From assembly GCF_024320785.1 (NCBI RefSeq), contig NZ_JANDBC010000001.1, positions 831,309-895,308 on the forward strand: a DNA stretch of 64,000 bases, in the 5' to 3' direction. Below are positions 1-8,248 of this stretch, piece after piece. Origin of the DNA: Gracilimonas sediminicola. GTDB taxonomy: Bacteria; Bacteroidota; Rhodothermia; Balneolales; Balneolaceae. How positions within the stretch are numbered: the stretch's first letter is position 1; each line of letters starts with the position of its first letter. A program made the translations under genes and the position numbers. Below the pieces are notes generated by a model. The model was not told the DNA's origin and did no database searches. It was given only the letters and a program-made list of their open reading frames with translations.

Positions 1-1204
1 CGTAGCCAACATTAAATTGGGGAATGGCTTTTTTCCAGAGGTGAGATTTAATGAATGCCGGGGAAGCATCTGTCCCCATCAGCTCACGAAATTCTTTCAG
101 AATCTCTTCTTCCACCTCTTCTGCCGGCTCGGTTAATATTCCCCGGTCGTGAGCTCCACCGGTCATCAGCGTAGCATGAAAATATCCGTCGGCCGTCAGT
201 TCGGGGAAGATGCTTGATTTCCAAATGGCACCCAGCAGCCTGATGCGCTCTTTTCTTGGCACCAAAAATCCGAAGCCTTCTGGTTTTGTATTGATATCAG
301 ATGCTTTGAAGAGTACTTGGGTAGAAAGCATTGGGGCATAATCAATGTCAACAAGTTCGGCAGAAAGCTCCGGTTCAAATCCAGTCAGCATATGCCCCAA
401 ACTATACGCAGGGATACAAGAAATAATATTTTTTGAAGTGTATTCATCTTCCTCCGTTACCACCCTGTATCCTGATTCGGTCTTCTCCAACGCCTTCACT
501 TCATCATAGATGATATGATCTGAAATTCTTTCGGTGATCGCGTCCGTCAGCTGCTGTATTCCTTCTTTGAAGGAAAGCACCATCGGTTTTACCGCTTTTC
601 TCTGTTTTTTTGAACGGATGGCTCCCCAGGCAATGGAGCCGTAATCCTGCTCATATTCCGCAAGTTTGGGCAGCACCGATTTTTTACTCATCCGATAGAT
701 ATTGCCGGCATAGATGCCCGAAAACACCGGGTCCACCAGGTAATCCACGGCTTCTTTGCCGATTCTCCGCTCCAGAAAATCCCCGATACTTTCATCCCCA
801 CCTGATCTTTCCCCGATAAACGGCTCTTTAAGCAGCCGAAGCTTTCCTTTAGGAGATAAAATCTTTGTAGAAATAAGAGAGCTTAAACTTGGCGACAATG
901 CTTCAAGCGCCCGATCTCTAACTATAAAGCGCGTTTTAAATGCTTCTGAAATTTGGATCAGGTCATCTGAAAGCTCTAACTGTTTAGCCAATTTTCGAAT
1001 TTGGCCGTTTCGATCGCGCAGGGAATTAGGCCCGAAATCCAATACCGAACCATGAGCTATTTTGGAGGTTATGGCGCCGCCGGTTTCAGCCTGCTTTTCG
1101 AATAGCTTGAACGGAATTCCTTTTTGGTGAAGAAACCAGGCCACAGAAAGCCCCGAAATGCCTCCACCCTGAATAATAACTTCCTGTGAAGTTAAATCAC
1201 TCAA
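1..1204 (-). CDS. hemG: protoporphyrinogen oxidase, HemY/HemG type (3' end missing)
   Basis: FAD-dependent oxidation of protoporphyrinogen IX to protoporphyrin IX, the step before iron insertion. The reverse strand reads open from a TTG at 1204-1202 to the left edge (401 codons). The N-terminus has the dinucleotide-binding pattern GGGISGL, then FEKQAETGGAI, and further on a region resembling the HemY substrate domain (VDPVFSGIYAGN, FLVPRKERIRLLGAIW). About 50-60 C-terminal residues should lie outside the window. The TTG overlaps the hemH stop in a TTGA arrangement, so the two are probably translationally coupled; no ATG lies upstream of the flavin motif. The next step, hemH, is the upstream gene. 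Family assignment is firm; the start codon is inferred. Confidence 0.9.
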   Translation of the reverse strand, partial: MSDLTSQEVIIQGGGISGLSVAWFLHQKGIPFKLFEKQAETGGAITSKIAHGSVLDFGPNSLRDRNGQIRKLAKQLELSDDLIQISEAFKTRFIVRDRALEALSPSLSSLISTKILSPKGKLRLLKEPFIGERSGGDESIGDFLERRIGKEAVDYLVDPVFSGIYAGNIYRMSKKSVLPKLAEYEQDYGSIAWGAIRSKKQRKAVKPMVLSFKEGIQQLTDAITERISDHIIYDEVKALEKTESGYRVVTEEDEYTSKNIISCIPAYSLGHMLTGFEPELSAELVDIDYAPMLSTQVLFKASDINTKPEGFGFLVPRKERIRLLGAIWKSSIFPELTADGYFHATLMTGGAHDRGILTEPAEEVEEEILKEFRELMGTDASPAFIKSHLWKKAIPQFNVGY

Positions 1205-2268
1205 GCCGCCTCAACCTTTTTCACCTTAAGCTTTTCTGCGCACCATTTTTCAAGTGTGTCTATCCAGAGGTCACTATCGTTTACACAAGGAATCAGGATT
1301 AAATCTTCTCCTCCGGCTTCCACAAAGTCTTCCTTACCGCGGATACCGATCTCCTCCAGCGTCTCGATACAGTCTGAAATAAAAGCCGGACAGCAAACCG
1401 CTACTTTCTTCACGCCTTCTTCCTCTGCAAGTCGTACCAGTTCGGCATCGGTGGCCGGAGTAAGCCAGGGGTCGATTCCCAATTTCGACTGAAAAGCCGT
1501 GCTATAAGTAAAGTCCCTGCTATCCAAATCCAGATACTCGGCAGCATTCTTCGTAGTCATTAAATCCTGATGGCGGTAACAAAAGGTATGCGCCGGTGAA
1601 TTGACGTTACAACAGTCTTCGCACTTCAGGCAATGGTCTCCGGTGATGTCCCGTTTCTTAATTTGCCGCTCTGGAACCCCGTGATAGGAAAACAGCAGGT
1701 GATCGATATCATGCTCATCAATATATGGACGAATACTTTCACCCAGCGCTTTCACATAATCCGGATCGTCATAGAAAGCATCCTTAAACTCTACCTGCAG
1801 GTTGGGATACTTACTCTGCCAAACTTCCTTGGCTTTTTCGATCACGGTTTCGGTGGTGGCCATCGCATATTGCGGATAAAGCGGAATCAGGAACACGCGA
1901 TCCAGATTGGGGTTCTTTTCCATCAATTCATCAAAACCTGCTTCTATGGATGGATTTCCATATCTCATTCCCATCGAAACAGGGACATCATCACCCAGCC
2001 GCTGCTTAAGCTTATCAATCACCCGCTGGGTAATTACGATCAGGGGCGAACCTTCATCCCACCAAATCAGTTCGTAGGCTTCACCCGATTCTTTGGGGCG
2101 AAAGGGTAAAATAAAGGCCTCTACAATGGTTTTACGAATGGGAGCCGGAAAGTCGATTACACGTTTGTCTGTTAAAAACTCTCTCAGATACACTTTTAAG
2201 TCTGCGGGTTCATAACTATCGGGTGATCCGAGGTTAACCAATAAAATTCCAGTGTTCGATTGTGCCAT
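1201..2268 (-). CDS. hemH: ferrochelatase
   Basis: Inserts Fe2+ into protoporphyrin IX to make protohaem. The 355 residues match the usual bacterial length. The catalytic histidine is in SYHGVPE (H196) and the conserved glutamate in SDCIETLEEIG (E302). Odd feature: a cysteine-rich stretch at 213-220 (C213, C216, C219, C220) plus C230, in the middle of the protein. Some bacterial ferrochelatases are known to carry a [2Fe-2S] cluster bound by internal cysteines, so this one may too (inference). It heads a two-gene operon with hemG, which overlaps its stop by 4 bases. The divergent SDR gene starts 63 bases away, leaving a short shared control region. Confidence 0.96.
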   Translation of the reverse strand: MAQSNTGILLVNLGSPDSYEPADLKVYLREFLTDKRVIDFPAPIRKTIVEAFILPFRPKESGEAYELIWWDEGSPLIVITQRVIDKLKQRLGDDVPVSMGMRYGNPSIEAGFDELMEKNPNLDRVFLIPLYPQYAMATTETVIEKAKEVWQSKYPNLQVEFKDAFYDDPDYVKALGESIRPYIDEHDIDHLLFSYHGVPERQIKKRDITGDHCLKCEDCCNVNSPAHTFCYRHQDLMTTKNAAEYLDLDSRDFTYSTAFQSKLGIDPWLTPATDAELVRLAEEEGVKKVAVCCPAFISDCIETLEEIGIRGKEDFVEAGGEDLILIPCVNDSDLWIDTLEKWCAEKLKVKKVEAA

Positions 2269-2331
2269 GCCTGAATTTGATCTATGTTTAGTGTACAGTT
2301 AAGCAATAACTTTATTTAATGTGAAGAAAGT

Positions 2332-3144
2332 ATGAATTCCGATAAAAACAGCTCTGTATTAATTGTTGGCTGCGGTTGGGTGGGTAAAAAATTAGGTGAA
2401 AAACTTATCAATGACGGATTCACCGTTTACGGAACTACCCGGTCTTCCTCTAATTTCTCCGAATTAAATGAAGCGGGCATCAAGCCGGTAAAATTAGAAC
2501 TACCTGCCAAATCCCTGTCTGAAATTCGTTTGCCTGAAGTTGATTCAGTGCTCATCTCCATTTCTCCGGGACGAGGCGAAAACCGTGATGAATACCCAAC
2601 TGTTATCGGACAACTTTCTCAGGTTCTGGCTGAAAGAAACGTACAGGTGCTGATGTATAGTTCCACGTCCGCCTATGGAAATGCAACTAATGAAGTTAAA
2701 GAAACAGATGCTGTGCCGGACCGCAACAGTGAGAATACCATGGTAGCCGCTGAAGGTGAGCTCCTTGAGCATATTCCTGAGGCCGTCATACTGCGCTTAT
2801 GCGGGTTGTATGGAGAAGACCGGCATCCTGCAAAATATATGGCCGGCCGAACCGACATTGCTGACGGTGATGCCCCGGTGAACCTGGTTCACCGTGATGA
2901 TGTCATCCAGGTTACCCAAAAAGTTATTTCTGAAAATATTCGCGGGGAAATATTTAATGTGTGTTCAGATTCGCATCCGAGTCGTGCGGAAATCTACACG
3001 GTAATTGCTGAACGACTGGGACTTAAAAAACCTACTTTTGTTGAAGGCGGAGCCGATGGAAAAATAGTTTCATCCAAGAAGCTGAAAGATCGATTTGACC
3101 TGGAATTTCTGCATCCGGATCCTATAGAATTCTTGGCTGGTTAG
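2332..3144 (+). CDS. NAD-dependent epimerase/dehydratase-like (SDR, YeeZ type)
   Basis: An extended short-chain dehydrogenase-like protein of 270 residues. The N-terminal Rossmann motif GCGWVGKKLGEKL (about residues 13-25) is followed by a TRSSSNF stretch where NADP-type enzymes hold phosphate. STSAYGN (about 108-114) resembles the family's active-site Ser/Tyr region, and HRDD (about 188-191) matches the conserved middle of YeeZ-like proteins. The substrate is unknown. The gene diverges from hemH and its stop overlaps, tail to tail, the stop of the CMD-family gene by 4 bases. I see no pathway context that would fix its role. Confidence 0.8.
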   Translation: MNSDKNSSVLIVGCGWVGKKLGEKLINDGFTVYGTTRSSSNFSELNEAGIKPVKLELPAKSLSEIRLPEVDSVLISISPGRGENRDEYPTVIGQLSQVLAERNVQVLMYSSTSAYGNATNEVKETDAVPDRNSENTMVAAEGELLEHIPEAVILRLCGLYGEDRHPAKYMAGRTDIADGDAPVNLVHRDDVIQVTQKVISENIRGEIFNVCSDSHPSRAEIYTVIAERLGLKKPTFVEGGADGKIVSSKKLKDRFDLEFLHPDPIEFLAG

Positions 3145-3509
3145 TCAGTTTTAAGGGTCCCCTCTTCCTCCAGAAAATCCAGCGTGTCGGCCGCATGCCG
3201 GAGATGTGGAATTACAATACTCCCGCCTACAATTAAGGCCACATTTAATGCATCAACAATTTCGGCTTTGGTTGAACCGGCTTTAGCACACTGCTCCAGG
3301 TGATAGTCGATACAGTCGTTGCATCGCAGCACCGATGAGGCCACCAGACCCAGCAGTTCTTTGGTTTGAGTGGAAAGGGCTCCGTCACGATAGGTATTGG
3401 TGTCCATATTGAAAAAGCGCTTGATGCCCAGGTGATCCAGGTCCATCACTTTCTTGTTCTGCTCGGCTCTTTTTTCTCTGAATAGTTCCAGTCTGTTTTT
3501 ATCTGACAT
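3141..3509 (-). CDS. carboxymuconolactone decarboxylase family protein (AhpD-like)
   Basis: A 122-residue alpha-helical protein of the CMD/AhpD fold. It carries the redox motif CxxCxxxH (C63, C66, H70; CNDCIDYH), typical of AhpD-like peroxidase-reducing proteins, and lacks the decarboxylase signature. A thiol-dependent antioxidant or alkylhydroperoxidase role is therefore more likely than ring-cleavage chemistry. No signal peptide is visible, so it should be cytoplasmic. It is monocistronic as far as can be seen and converges on the SDR gene with a 4-base overlap. Confidence 0.85.
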   Translation of the reverse strand: MSDKNRLELFREKRAEQNKKVMDLDHLGIKRFFNMDTNTYRDGALSTQTKELLGLVASSVLRCNDCIDYHLEQCAKAGSTKAEIVDALNVALIVGGSIVIPHLRHAADTLDFLEEEGTLKTD

Positions 3510-3588
3510 AGTCTGTTAATTTGATTTGCCTCTGATCATAAAACACAAAATAGGCATGTTCGTGATAAATAGTTGTGAGTATTGAGTA

Positions 3589-3634
3589 TTGAGTAGTGAG
3601 TGATGAGTATTTTTCCTCACTACTCACTACTCAA
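3589..3634. repeat. imperfect palindrome, REP-like
   Basis: Two 19-base arms (3589-3607 and 3616-3634) of GAGTAGTGAGT-type sequence pair with two mismatches around an 8-base T-rich loop. They lie in the 208-base gap between the CMD gene and the SGNH hydrolase gene. The flanks contain further degenerate copies (attgagtatt, ctcatgacac). It may be a spread intergenic repeat or a weak bidirectional terminator. Confidence 0.6.
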
Positions 3635-3717
3635 AACTCATGACACATGACTCATATTTTTATTCACCCTTCACTTAGCTATCTTTTCGTGTTTTTGAGA
3701 TTTAGTGGCAATCATTT

Positions 3718-5223
3718 ATGTTCTGGAATAATAAAGAAGCCAAGCACAAACTGGTCGTTATTGGAGACAGCCTTTCACAGGGGTTTAACAACGGTGGTAT
3801 TTACCGCACCGATGTTAATTTTCCTTCTTTCCTGCATCGCTGCATTGAACCAACACCCGATTTTGACCAACCCAGCTTTACCGCTCAGGCCGGCATCCCC
3901 TTAAACCTTGAAGTGTTGGTACGGGGAATGTCGGAAGAGTTCGGGGATGAAATTACCTGGAATGAATATCTGCCCGCCGCCACTCACATGCTGAAAACCC
4001 TGAAGCGGATTAAAAAATACTGGGAAGGCGGCTTAAAAGACCTCGCCGTAGAGCGAAGTTCACCTTATCACAATCAATCGGTGTGGGGGTTCAACATAAG
4101 CGACTCCTGGGTTGTGAATGAGCAAAACAGCCGGCATCACATTCAAACTAACCCCGAAAGGTTCACCGTTTTTGATATGCTCCCCGAGCATGCCAAATTC
4201 ACCACTGCCCGGCTGGTTTTGAATCCATCCCTGAAGAAGGACAACGAACTCGAAACCCGAAGCCAGTTTGATAATGCGAAGGTACTGGCTGATGATGGCG
4301 GTATTGAGAACCTGATTGTGTGTCTTGGCCACAATAACATGATTGCGGCTATTACCGACTTAAAAATGATCTGGACCGAAGATGATAACCTGGAAGTATT
4401 TCCCGGAAAACGAACCCACACGGTTTATCGCCCCGAACATTTTGAAATTCAGTACCGGAAACTTGCAGAAAAAGTCTCGAAGCTGGATGCTAAACGAGTC
4501 TTTGTGCCCACCCTTCCCTATGTAACCATTCCACCGGTTTGCCGGGGAGTGAATTCTGATCTGTCCAGCAAGCGGCTCGGGTATTTTGATTATTACACCC
4601 GCTTCTGGATTTGGGATGAAGATTTCGATCCTGAAAAGCATCCGCATTTAACAAAAGATCAGGCCATTCAGCTCGACCTAACCATGGATGAATACAATAA
4701 GATCATCCGGGAAGTAGCCGATGAATACGGATGGACGGTAGTGCCCATGGCTAAGAATGTTGCCGGGTTGGCTCGTCGGCGTTTAGGAGGGGAGCTGGTT
4801 CGGGATCTTCCAAAAGGACTGGCTGATGCCTTATTAAAACAAGAAAGCACCGCACACCTTGTGGATGAGGATGGCGACATAAAGCTCAGCACCGATTTTA
4901 TTCGTCTCGATAAGAACGGACAGCTTTACAAAGGTGGCATCTTCAGTTTAGATGGGCTTCACCCTACCACCATTGGATACGGGCTAATGGCGAATGTATA
5001 TCTAAAAACCATGGCTAAAGCCGGTGTTAAATTTCAGCACTCCATCGACTGGGATGAAGTTGTTCGCGAAGACACGCTGGTAAGTAACCCTCCCAAATTA
5101 TTGGCAGAGCTGCGGTATGTACTCCGCTTTCTGGCAATGGGAAATCAGGAAAAATTCCTCAATTTCGGCAAAAATATTCTCGGCCAGGCCATGGATTTGG
5201 TTTCTCCTCGTCAAAAAGAGTAA
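3718..5223 (+). CDS. SGNH/GDSL-type hydrolase
   Basis: A serine esterase/lipase-like hydrolase of 501 residues, long for the family. Block I is GDSLSQG (residues 16-22, nucleophile S18), block III resembles LGHNN near residue 205, and block V is DGLHPTTIGY near residue 412, supplying the Asp and His of the triad. No signal peptide or membrane segment is visible, so it appears cytoplasmic. The substrate is unknown. The coiled-coil lipoprotein gene follows immediately on the other strand, with no gap between stop codons. Confidence 0.82.
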   Translation: MFWNNKEAKHKLVVIGDSLSQGFNNGGIYRTDVNFPSFLHRCIEPTPDFDQPSFTAQAGIPLNLEVLVRGMSEEFGDEITWNEYLPAATHMLKTLKRIKKYWEGGLKDLAVERSSPYHNQSVWGFNISDSWVVNEQNSRHHIQTNPERFTVFDMLPEHAKFTTARLVLNPSLKKDNELETRSQFDNAKVLADDGGIENLIVCLGHNNMIAAITDLKMIWTEDDNLEVFPGKRTHTVYRPEHFEIQYRKLAEKVSKLDAKRVFVPTLPYVTIPPVCRGVNSDLSSKRLGYFDYYTRFWIWDEDFDPEKHPHLTKDQAIQLDLTMDEYNKIIREVADEYGWTVVPMAKNVAGLARRRLGGELVRDLPKGLADALLKQESTAHLVDEDGDIKLSTDFIRLDKNGQLYKGGIFSLDGLHPTTIGYGLMANVYLKTMAKAGVKFQHSIDWDEVVREDTLVSNPPKLLAELRYVLRFLAMGNQEKFLNFGKNILGQAMDLVSPRQKE

Positions 5224-5655
5224 CTATCCAACCTGGAGGTCTTCAAGTAGTCGGTTATATTTGGTCTTCAGGGTTTCCAGTCCGGCCTGCATTTCGTCTT
5301 TTACTTCCTTCCATTTATCCTTCCCGGATTCCTGAAGCTCGGCTAAATCCTCTTTGAAGGAATCCCGTTCGCCTTTAAGCTTCTCAAGTTTTTCCTCTGC
5401 TTTTTCACGAGCTTCTTCTGACTTTTCCTTCAACTGTTCTTCGGCTTCGGAAATATCCTCATTCATTTTCTCCAGCGTACGTTCTGCCTCTGCAATGAAT
5501 TCCTCTTTGGTTTGCTGGACATCATTCCTGGCTGATTCTACCGTATTTTCAACCTCTTTACCCACATTCTCAGCATTCTTGTTGGTCTTCTCAGAACAAG
5601 CTGTAAACAGTAGCATGGTTGCAGTGATTAAAAGAATTAGTCTGTTCGTAAACAT
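5224..5655 (-). CDS. coiled-coil lipoprotein of unknown function
   Basis: I do not recognise a named family. The 143 residues begin with a lipoprotein signal (LLFTAC, acylated C20). Almost all the rest is charged and helical, rich in Glu, Lys and Ala with heptad-like spacing (about residues 30-135), which predicts a long coiled coil in the periplasm. Such small lipoproteins often act as envelope spacers or stress proteins, but nothing here shows that directly. It is monocistronic and converges on the SGNH hydrolase gene. Confidence 0.75.
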   Translation of the reverse strand: MFTNRLILLITATMLLFTACSEKTNKNAENVGKEVENTVESARNDVQQTKEEFIAEAERTLEKMNEDISEAEEQLKEKSEEAREKAEEKLEKLKGERDSFKEDLAELQESGKDKWKEVKDEMQAGLETLKTKYNRLLEDLQVG

Positions 5656-5745
5656 CGTTTTCCTGTATTTGATTGCGGTTATTCACTTTAGTGAATTGAA
5701 ATTATCCTGACTTGTTCCGGGATTTAATGTATGAGAGAAATTAAT

Positions 5746-5809
5746 TTAGATTTATTCTACATAAGCTTTGATTTGGTTTGAAACTCTCCTTAACTTAGAA
5801 TCGATCTAA
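5746..5809 (+). promoter_or_regulatory. promoter with two operator-like palindromes for the imelysin/TonB operon
   Basis: A Bacteroidota-type promoter is visible: TTG at 5768-5770, 20-base spacer, TAACTTAG at 5791-5798 (consensus TAnnTTTG). The palindrome TTAGAATCGATCTAA (5795-5809) overlaps the downstream element. A second near-copy (TTAGA-N5-TCTAC) is at 5746-5760. A repressor bound at 5795-5809 would block the promoter. TTAG..CTAA half-sites resemble DtxR/IdeR-family operators, which suits an iron-uptake operon, but the regulator is inferred. Confidence 0.5.
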
Positions 5810-5837
5810 ATAAAAATAACAATCTATTTTTCAAGAC

Positions 5838-7055
5838 ATGTTCCGACTCAAATCCTTTTTAACACTATTCTTAGTTTCATCTATACTTATTTCCTGCGAC
5901 AACAATGACGATACAAAAATCGAAGTACCCTCATCTTATGAATTTACCCGAAACGGCGAATCGACTGTTTCATTCTCAGGCCAAACTACCCGAATTCAAA
6001 TGGGGCACGAATTACTTCCGGCCATGCTGGACTTCGAAAATTCCACCGAACAGCTTTTGTTACGAATGTACCGCAACCAATCAGAAAACGGTGGCGATGT
6101 AGATCCGTTTGAAAGCGCTGAGCTGAACACTGCTACCAAAAATATTAAAGGAAAAGTAGCGGCTTCCACCGATTTCTTTTCAAACAACACCGCCGTAAGT
6201 GCGGAAATCAAGAATCAGTTTGAAACATGGATATCTCTTCAGGTTGAGGAAGTATTCCCAAATAGAAATACGCTGGCTGCACCCGGCCAACCCGGACAAA
6301 TTGCCGATGGTTCTTCTACCCGTTACGTAAATGGGAAAGGATTAGAATACAATCAGTTGGTAGGCAAAAGCCTGATTGGTGCCCTGATGACCGACCAAAT
6401 GCTCAACAACTATGTGAGTGTTTCTGTATTAGATGCCGGCACTAACCGTGAAGACAACAACGACGGAAACCTGGCTGAAGGCAAAAATTACACCAATATG
6501 GAGCACAAGTGGGATGAAGCCTATGGCTACCTCTTCGGTACCTCTGCTGATCCTGCAAATCCACTGGCTACCCTGGGTGAAGACGACAGCTTTCTGAACA
6601 AGTACCTGGCGCGCCTGGATAATGATGATGATTTCTCCGGCATTGCTCAGGAAACTTTTGATGCTTTTGCATTAGGTCGTGCTGCAATTGTTGAAGGGCA
6701 ATATGATGTGCGCGATGAGCAAGCAGACATCATCCGAGAGAACATTTCCATCCTTATCGGAGTGCGTGCTGTTTATTATCTCCAGTCTGGAATGAATGCA
6801 TTAGACCAGGAAACACCTGATTACGGTGCTGCTTTTCACGATCTTTCAGAAGCATACGGATTTATATACAGCCTGCAGTTTACACGAGTGCCCGGCTCCG
6901 ACAGTCCATATTTCACAAAAACAGATGTGGACGCTTTCCTTGCTCAGCTTGAAGAAGGAAACGGACTTTGGGACGTAACTCCTGAAACACTCGACAACAT
7001 GTCTGCTGAAATTGCCGGCCAGTTTAGCTTCACTGTAGAAGAAGCTGCCAACTAA
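5838..7055 (+). CDS. DUF4856 domain lipoprotein
   Basis: A 405-residue secreted lipoprotein: signal peptide ending ILISC with acylated C20, then an acidic linker (DNNDDT), then the DUF4856 domain from the SYEFTRNGESTVSF stretch to near the C-terminus. DUF4856 proteins are commonly found beside imelysin proteins and TonB receptors in Bacteroidota, as here. A role in binding or handling a metal or its chelate on the periplasmic face is inferred from that context only. It is the first gene of a four-gene operon, and a hairpin with a T-run follows it, so it may be expressed above the downstream genes. Confidence 0.85.
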   Translation: MFRLKSFLTLFLVSSILISCDNNDDTKIEVPSSYEFTRNGESTVSFSGQTTRIQMGHELLPAMLDFENSTEQLLLRMYRNQSENGGDVDPFESAELNTATKNIKGKVAASTDFFSNNTAVSAEIKNQFETWISLQVEEVFPNRNTLAAPGQPGQIADGSSTRYVNGKGLEYNQLVGKSLIGALMTDQMLNNYVSVSVLDAGTNREDNNDGNLAEGKNYTNMEHKWDEAYGYLFGTSADPANPLATLGEDDSFLNKYLARLDNDDDFSGIAQETFDAFALGRAAIVEGQYDVRDEQADIIRENISILIGVRAVYYLQSGMNALDQETPDYGAAFHDLSEAYGFIYSLQFTRVPGSDSPYFTKTDVDAFLAQLEEGNGLWDVTPETLDNMSAEIAGQFSFTVEEAAN

Positions 7056-7075
7056 TAGTCGATTCTATTTTTCTC

Positions 7076-7112
7076 GCTGGCACCTGAACGATATCGGGTG
7101 TCAGCTTTTTTT
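7076..7112 (+). terminator. intra-operon hairpin with T-run
   Basis: GCTGGCACC (7076-7084) pairs with GGTGTCAGC (7097-7105), with one G-U pair, followed by seven T. It lies between the DUF4856 and imelysin genes, so it could act as a partial terminator or as an mRNA 3' stabiliser. Confidence 0.7.
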
Positions 7113-7132
7113 GCTTTAAAAAGATACATACC

Positions 7133-8245
7133 ATGAAGAAATTTTCGCTTTTATTACTCACTGTTTTATTGGTTTGGAGTTGTACCGATAACGGACCTTC
7201 CGGTCCCGATGCAGACGATTTTGACCGGGAAGCCATTTTGGTAAACTGGGCTGATAACATCATTATCCCGTCTTATACTAATTTTTCTGAAGCTACCGAA
7301 CAGCTGCATACCGATGCTGCTACCTTTTCAGAATTTCCTACAGCAAGTAACCTTCTCACACTTCGGACTTCCTGGGAATCAGCATACCTTGCTTTTCAAA
7401 CCGTTTCCATGTTTGAGATCGGCAAACCCATGGAACTTCGCTATCGGGATAACCTGAATATTTACCCGACCGACACCACCGAAATTGAGGATAACATTGA
7501 GTCCGGATCATACAACCTGGAACTGCCATCGCTCAACAACAGCCAGGGATTTCCTGCTTTAGATTATTTATTGAATGGATTGGCTGAAGAAGACACCGAG
7601 ATCCTGACTTTCTACACCACCCATCCTGAGGCTGAAAACTATCGGCAGTACCTGACCGACCTGACATCCCGCATCGACTCTCTTACCAATGAAGTACTTA
7701 CTGACTGGACTTCCGGCTACCGCGATGAATTTGTGAGCAATTCCGGAAATGGGGCCAATTCCTCACTCGATATGATGGTAAATGACTATATCTATTACTA
7801 CGAGAAACATCTGCGCGCCGGCAAAATCGGCATTCCCGCTGGTGTGTTTTCCGGTTCACCACTAAGTTCTCATGTGGAAGCTTATTACAGTGGTGATTTT
7901 TCTAAAGAGCTATTTAATGCTTCTCTTGATGCCACCCAAAACTTTTTCAACGGGGTACATGTCAACCAGCCCAACCAAAGCGGAGAAAGCCTTGACGACT
8001 ACCTTGATTATCTGAACACTATGAAGGAGGGAACTGATCTTACCACCCTCATAAACAACCAATTTGATGCAGCACGGCAGCAGGCCTCTTCACTCAATCC
8101 AAACTTCGCTGCTCAGATTGAATCGAACAATACAGCCATGCTTGCCACCTACGACGAACTGCAGATGAATGTGGTTTATATGAAAGTAGATATGCTGCAG
8201 GCATTGAATATAAACGTGGACTATGTAGATGCCGATGGTGATTAA
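7133..8245 (+). CDS. imelysin family lipoprotein
   Basis: A 370-residue lipoprotein (VLLVWSC, acylated C17) of the imelysin fold, a helical peptidase-like family used in iron uptake rather than proteolysis (EfeO/IrpA/ICMP relatives). A family landmark, FPALDYLLNG, falls at about residues 142-151. Likely job: periplasmic capture of ferric iron or another metal. The HTTM gene starts 3 bases after its stop, so translation is probably coupled. Placement next to DUF4856, HTTM and a receptor supports a single uptake unit. Confidence 0.88.
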   Translation: MKKFSLLLLTVLLVWSCTDNGPSGPDADDFDREAILVNWADNIIIPSYTNFSEATEQLHTDAATFSEFPTASNLLTLRTSWESAYLAFQTVSMFEIGKPMELRYRDNLNIYPTDTTEIEDNIESGSYNLELPSLNNSQGFPALDYLLNGLAEEDTEILTFYTTHPEAENYRQYLTDLTSRIDSLTNEVLTDWTSGYRDEFVSNSGNGANSSLDMMVNDYIYYYEKHLRAGKIGIPAGVFSGSPLSSHVEAYYSGDFSKELFNASLDATQNFFNGVHVNQPNQSGESLDDYLDYLNTMKEGTDLTTLINNQFDAARQQASSLNPNFAAQIESNNTAMLATYDELQMNVVYMKVDMLQALNINVDYVDADGD

Positions 8246-8248
8246 CCG

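Noticed and set aside
1-1204. The left-edge gene taken as broken because it has no ATG
   Set aside because: A TTG start overlapping the hemH stop restores a full N-terminal FAD motif; the frame is open to the edge.
7076-7112. Hairpin after the DUF4856 gene as proof of separate transcription units
   Set aside because: No new promoter is visible before the imelysin gene and gene order is conserved in similar loci, so partial read-through is more likely.
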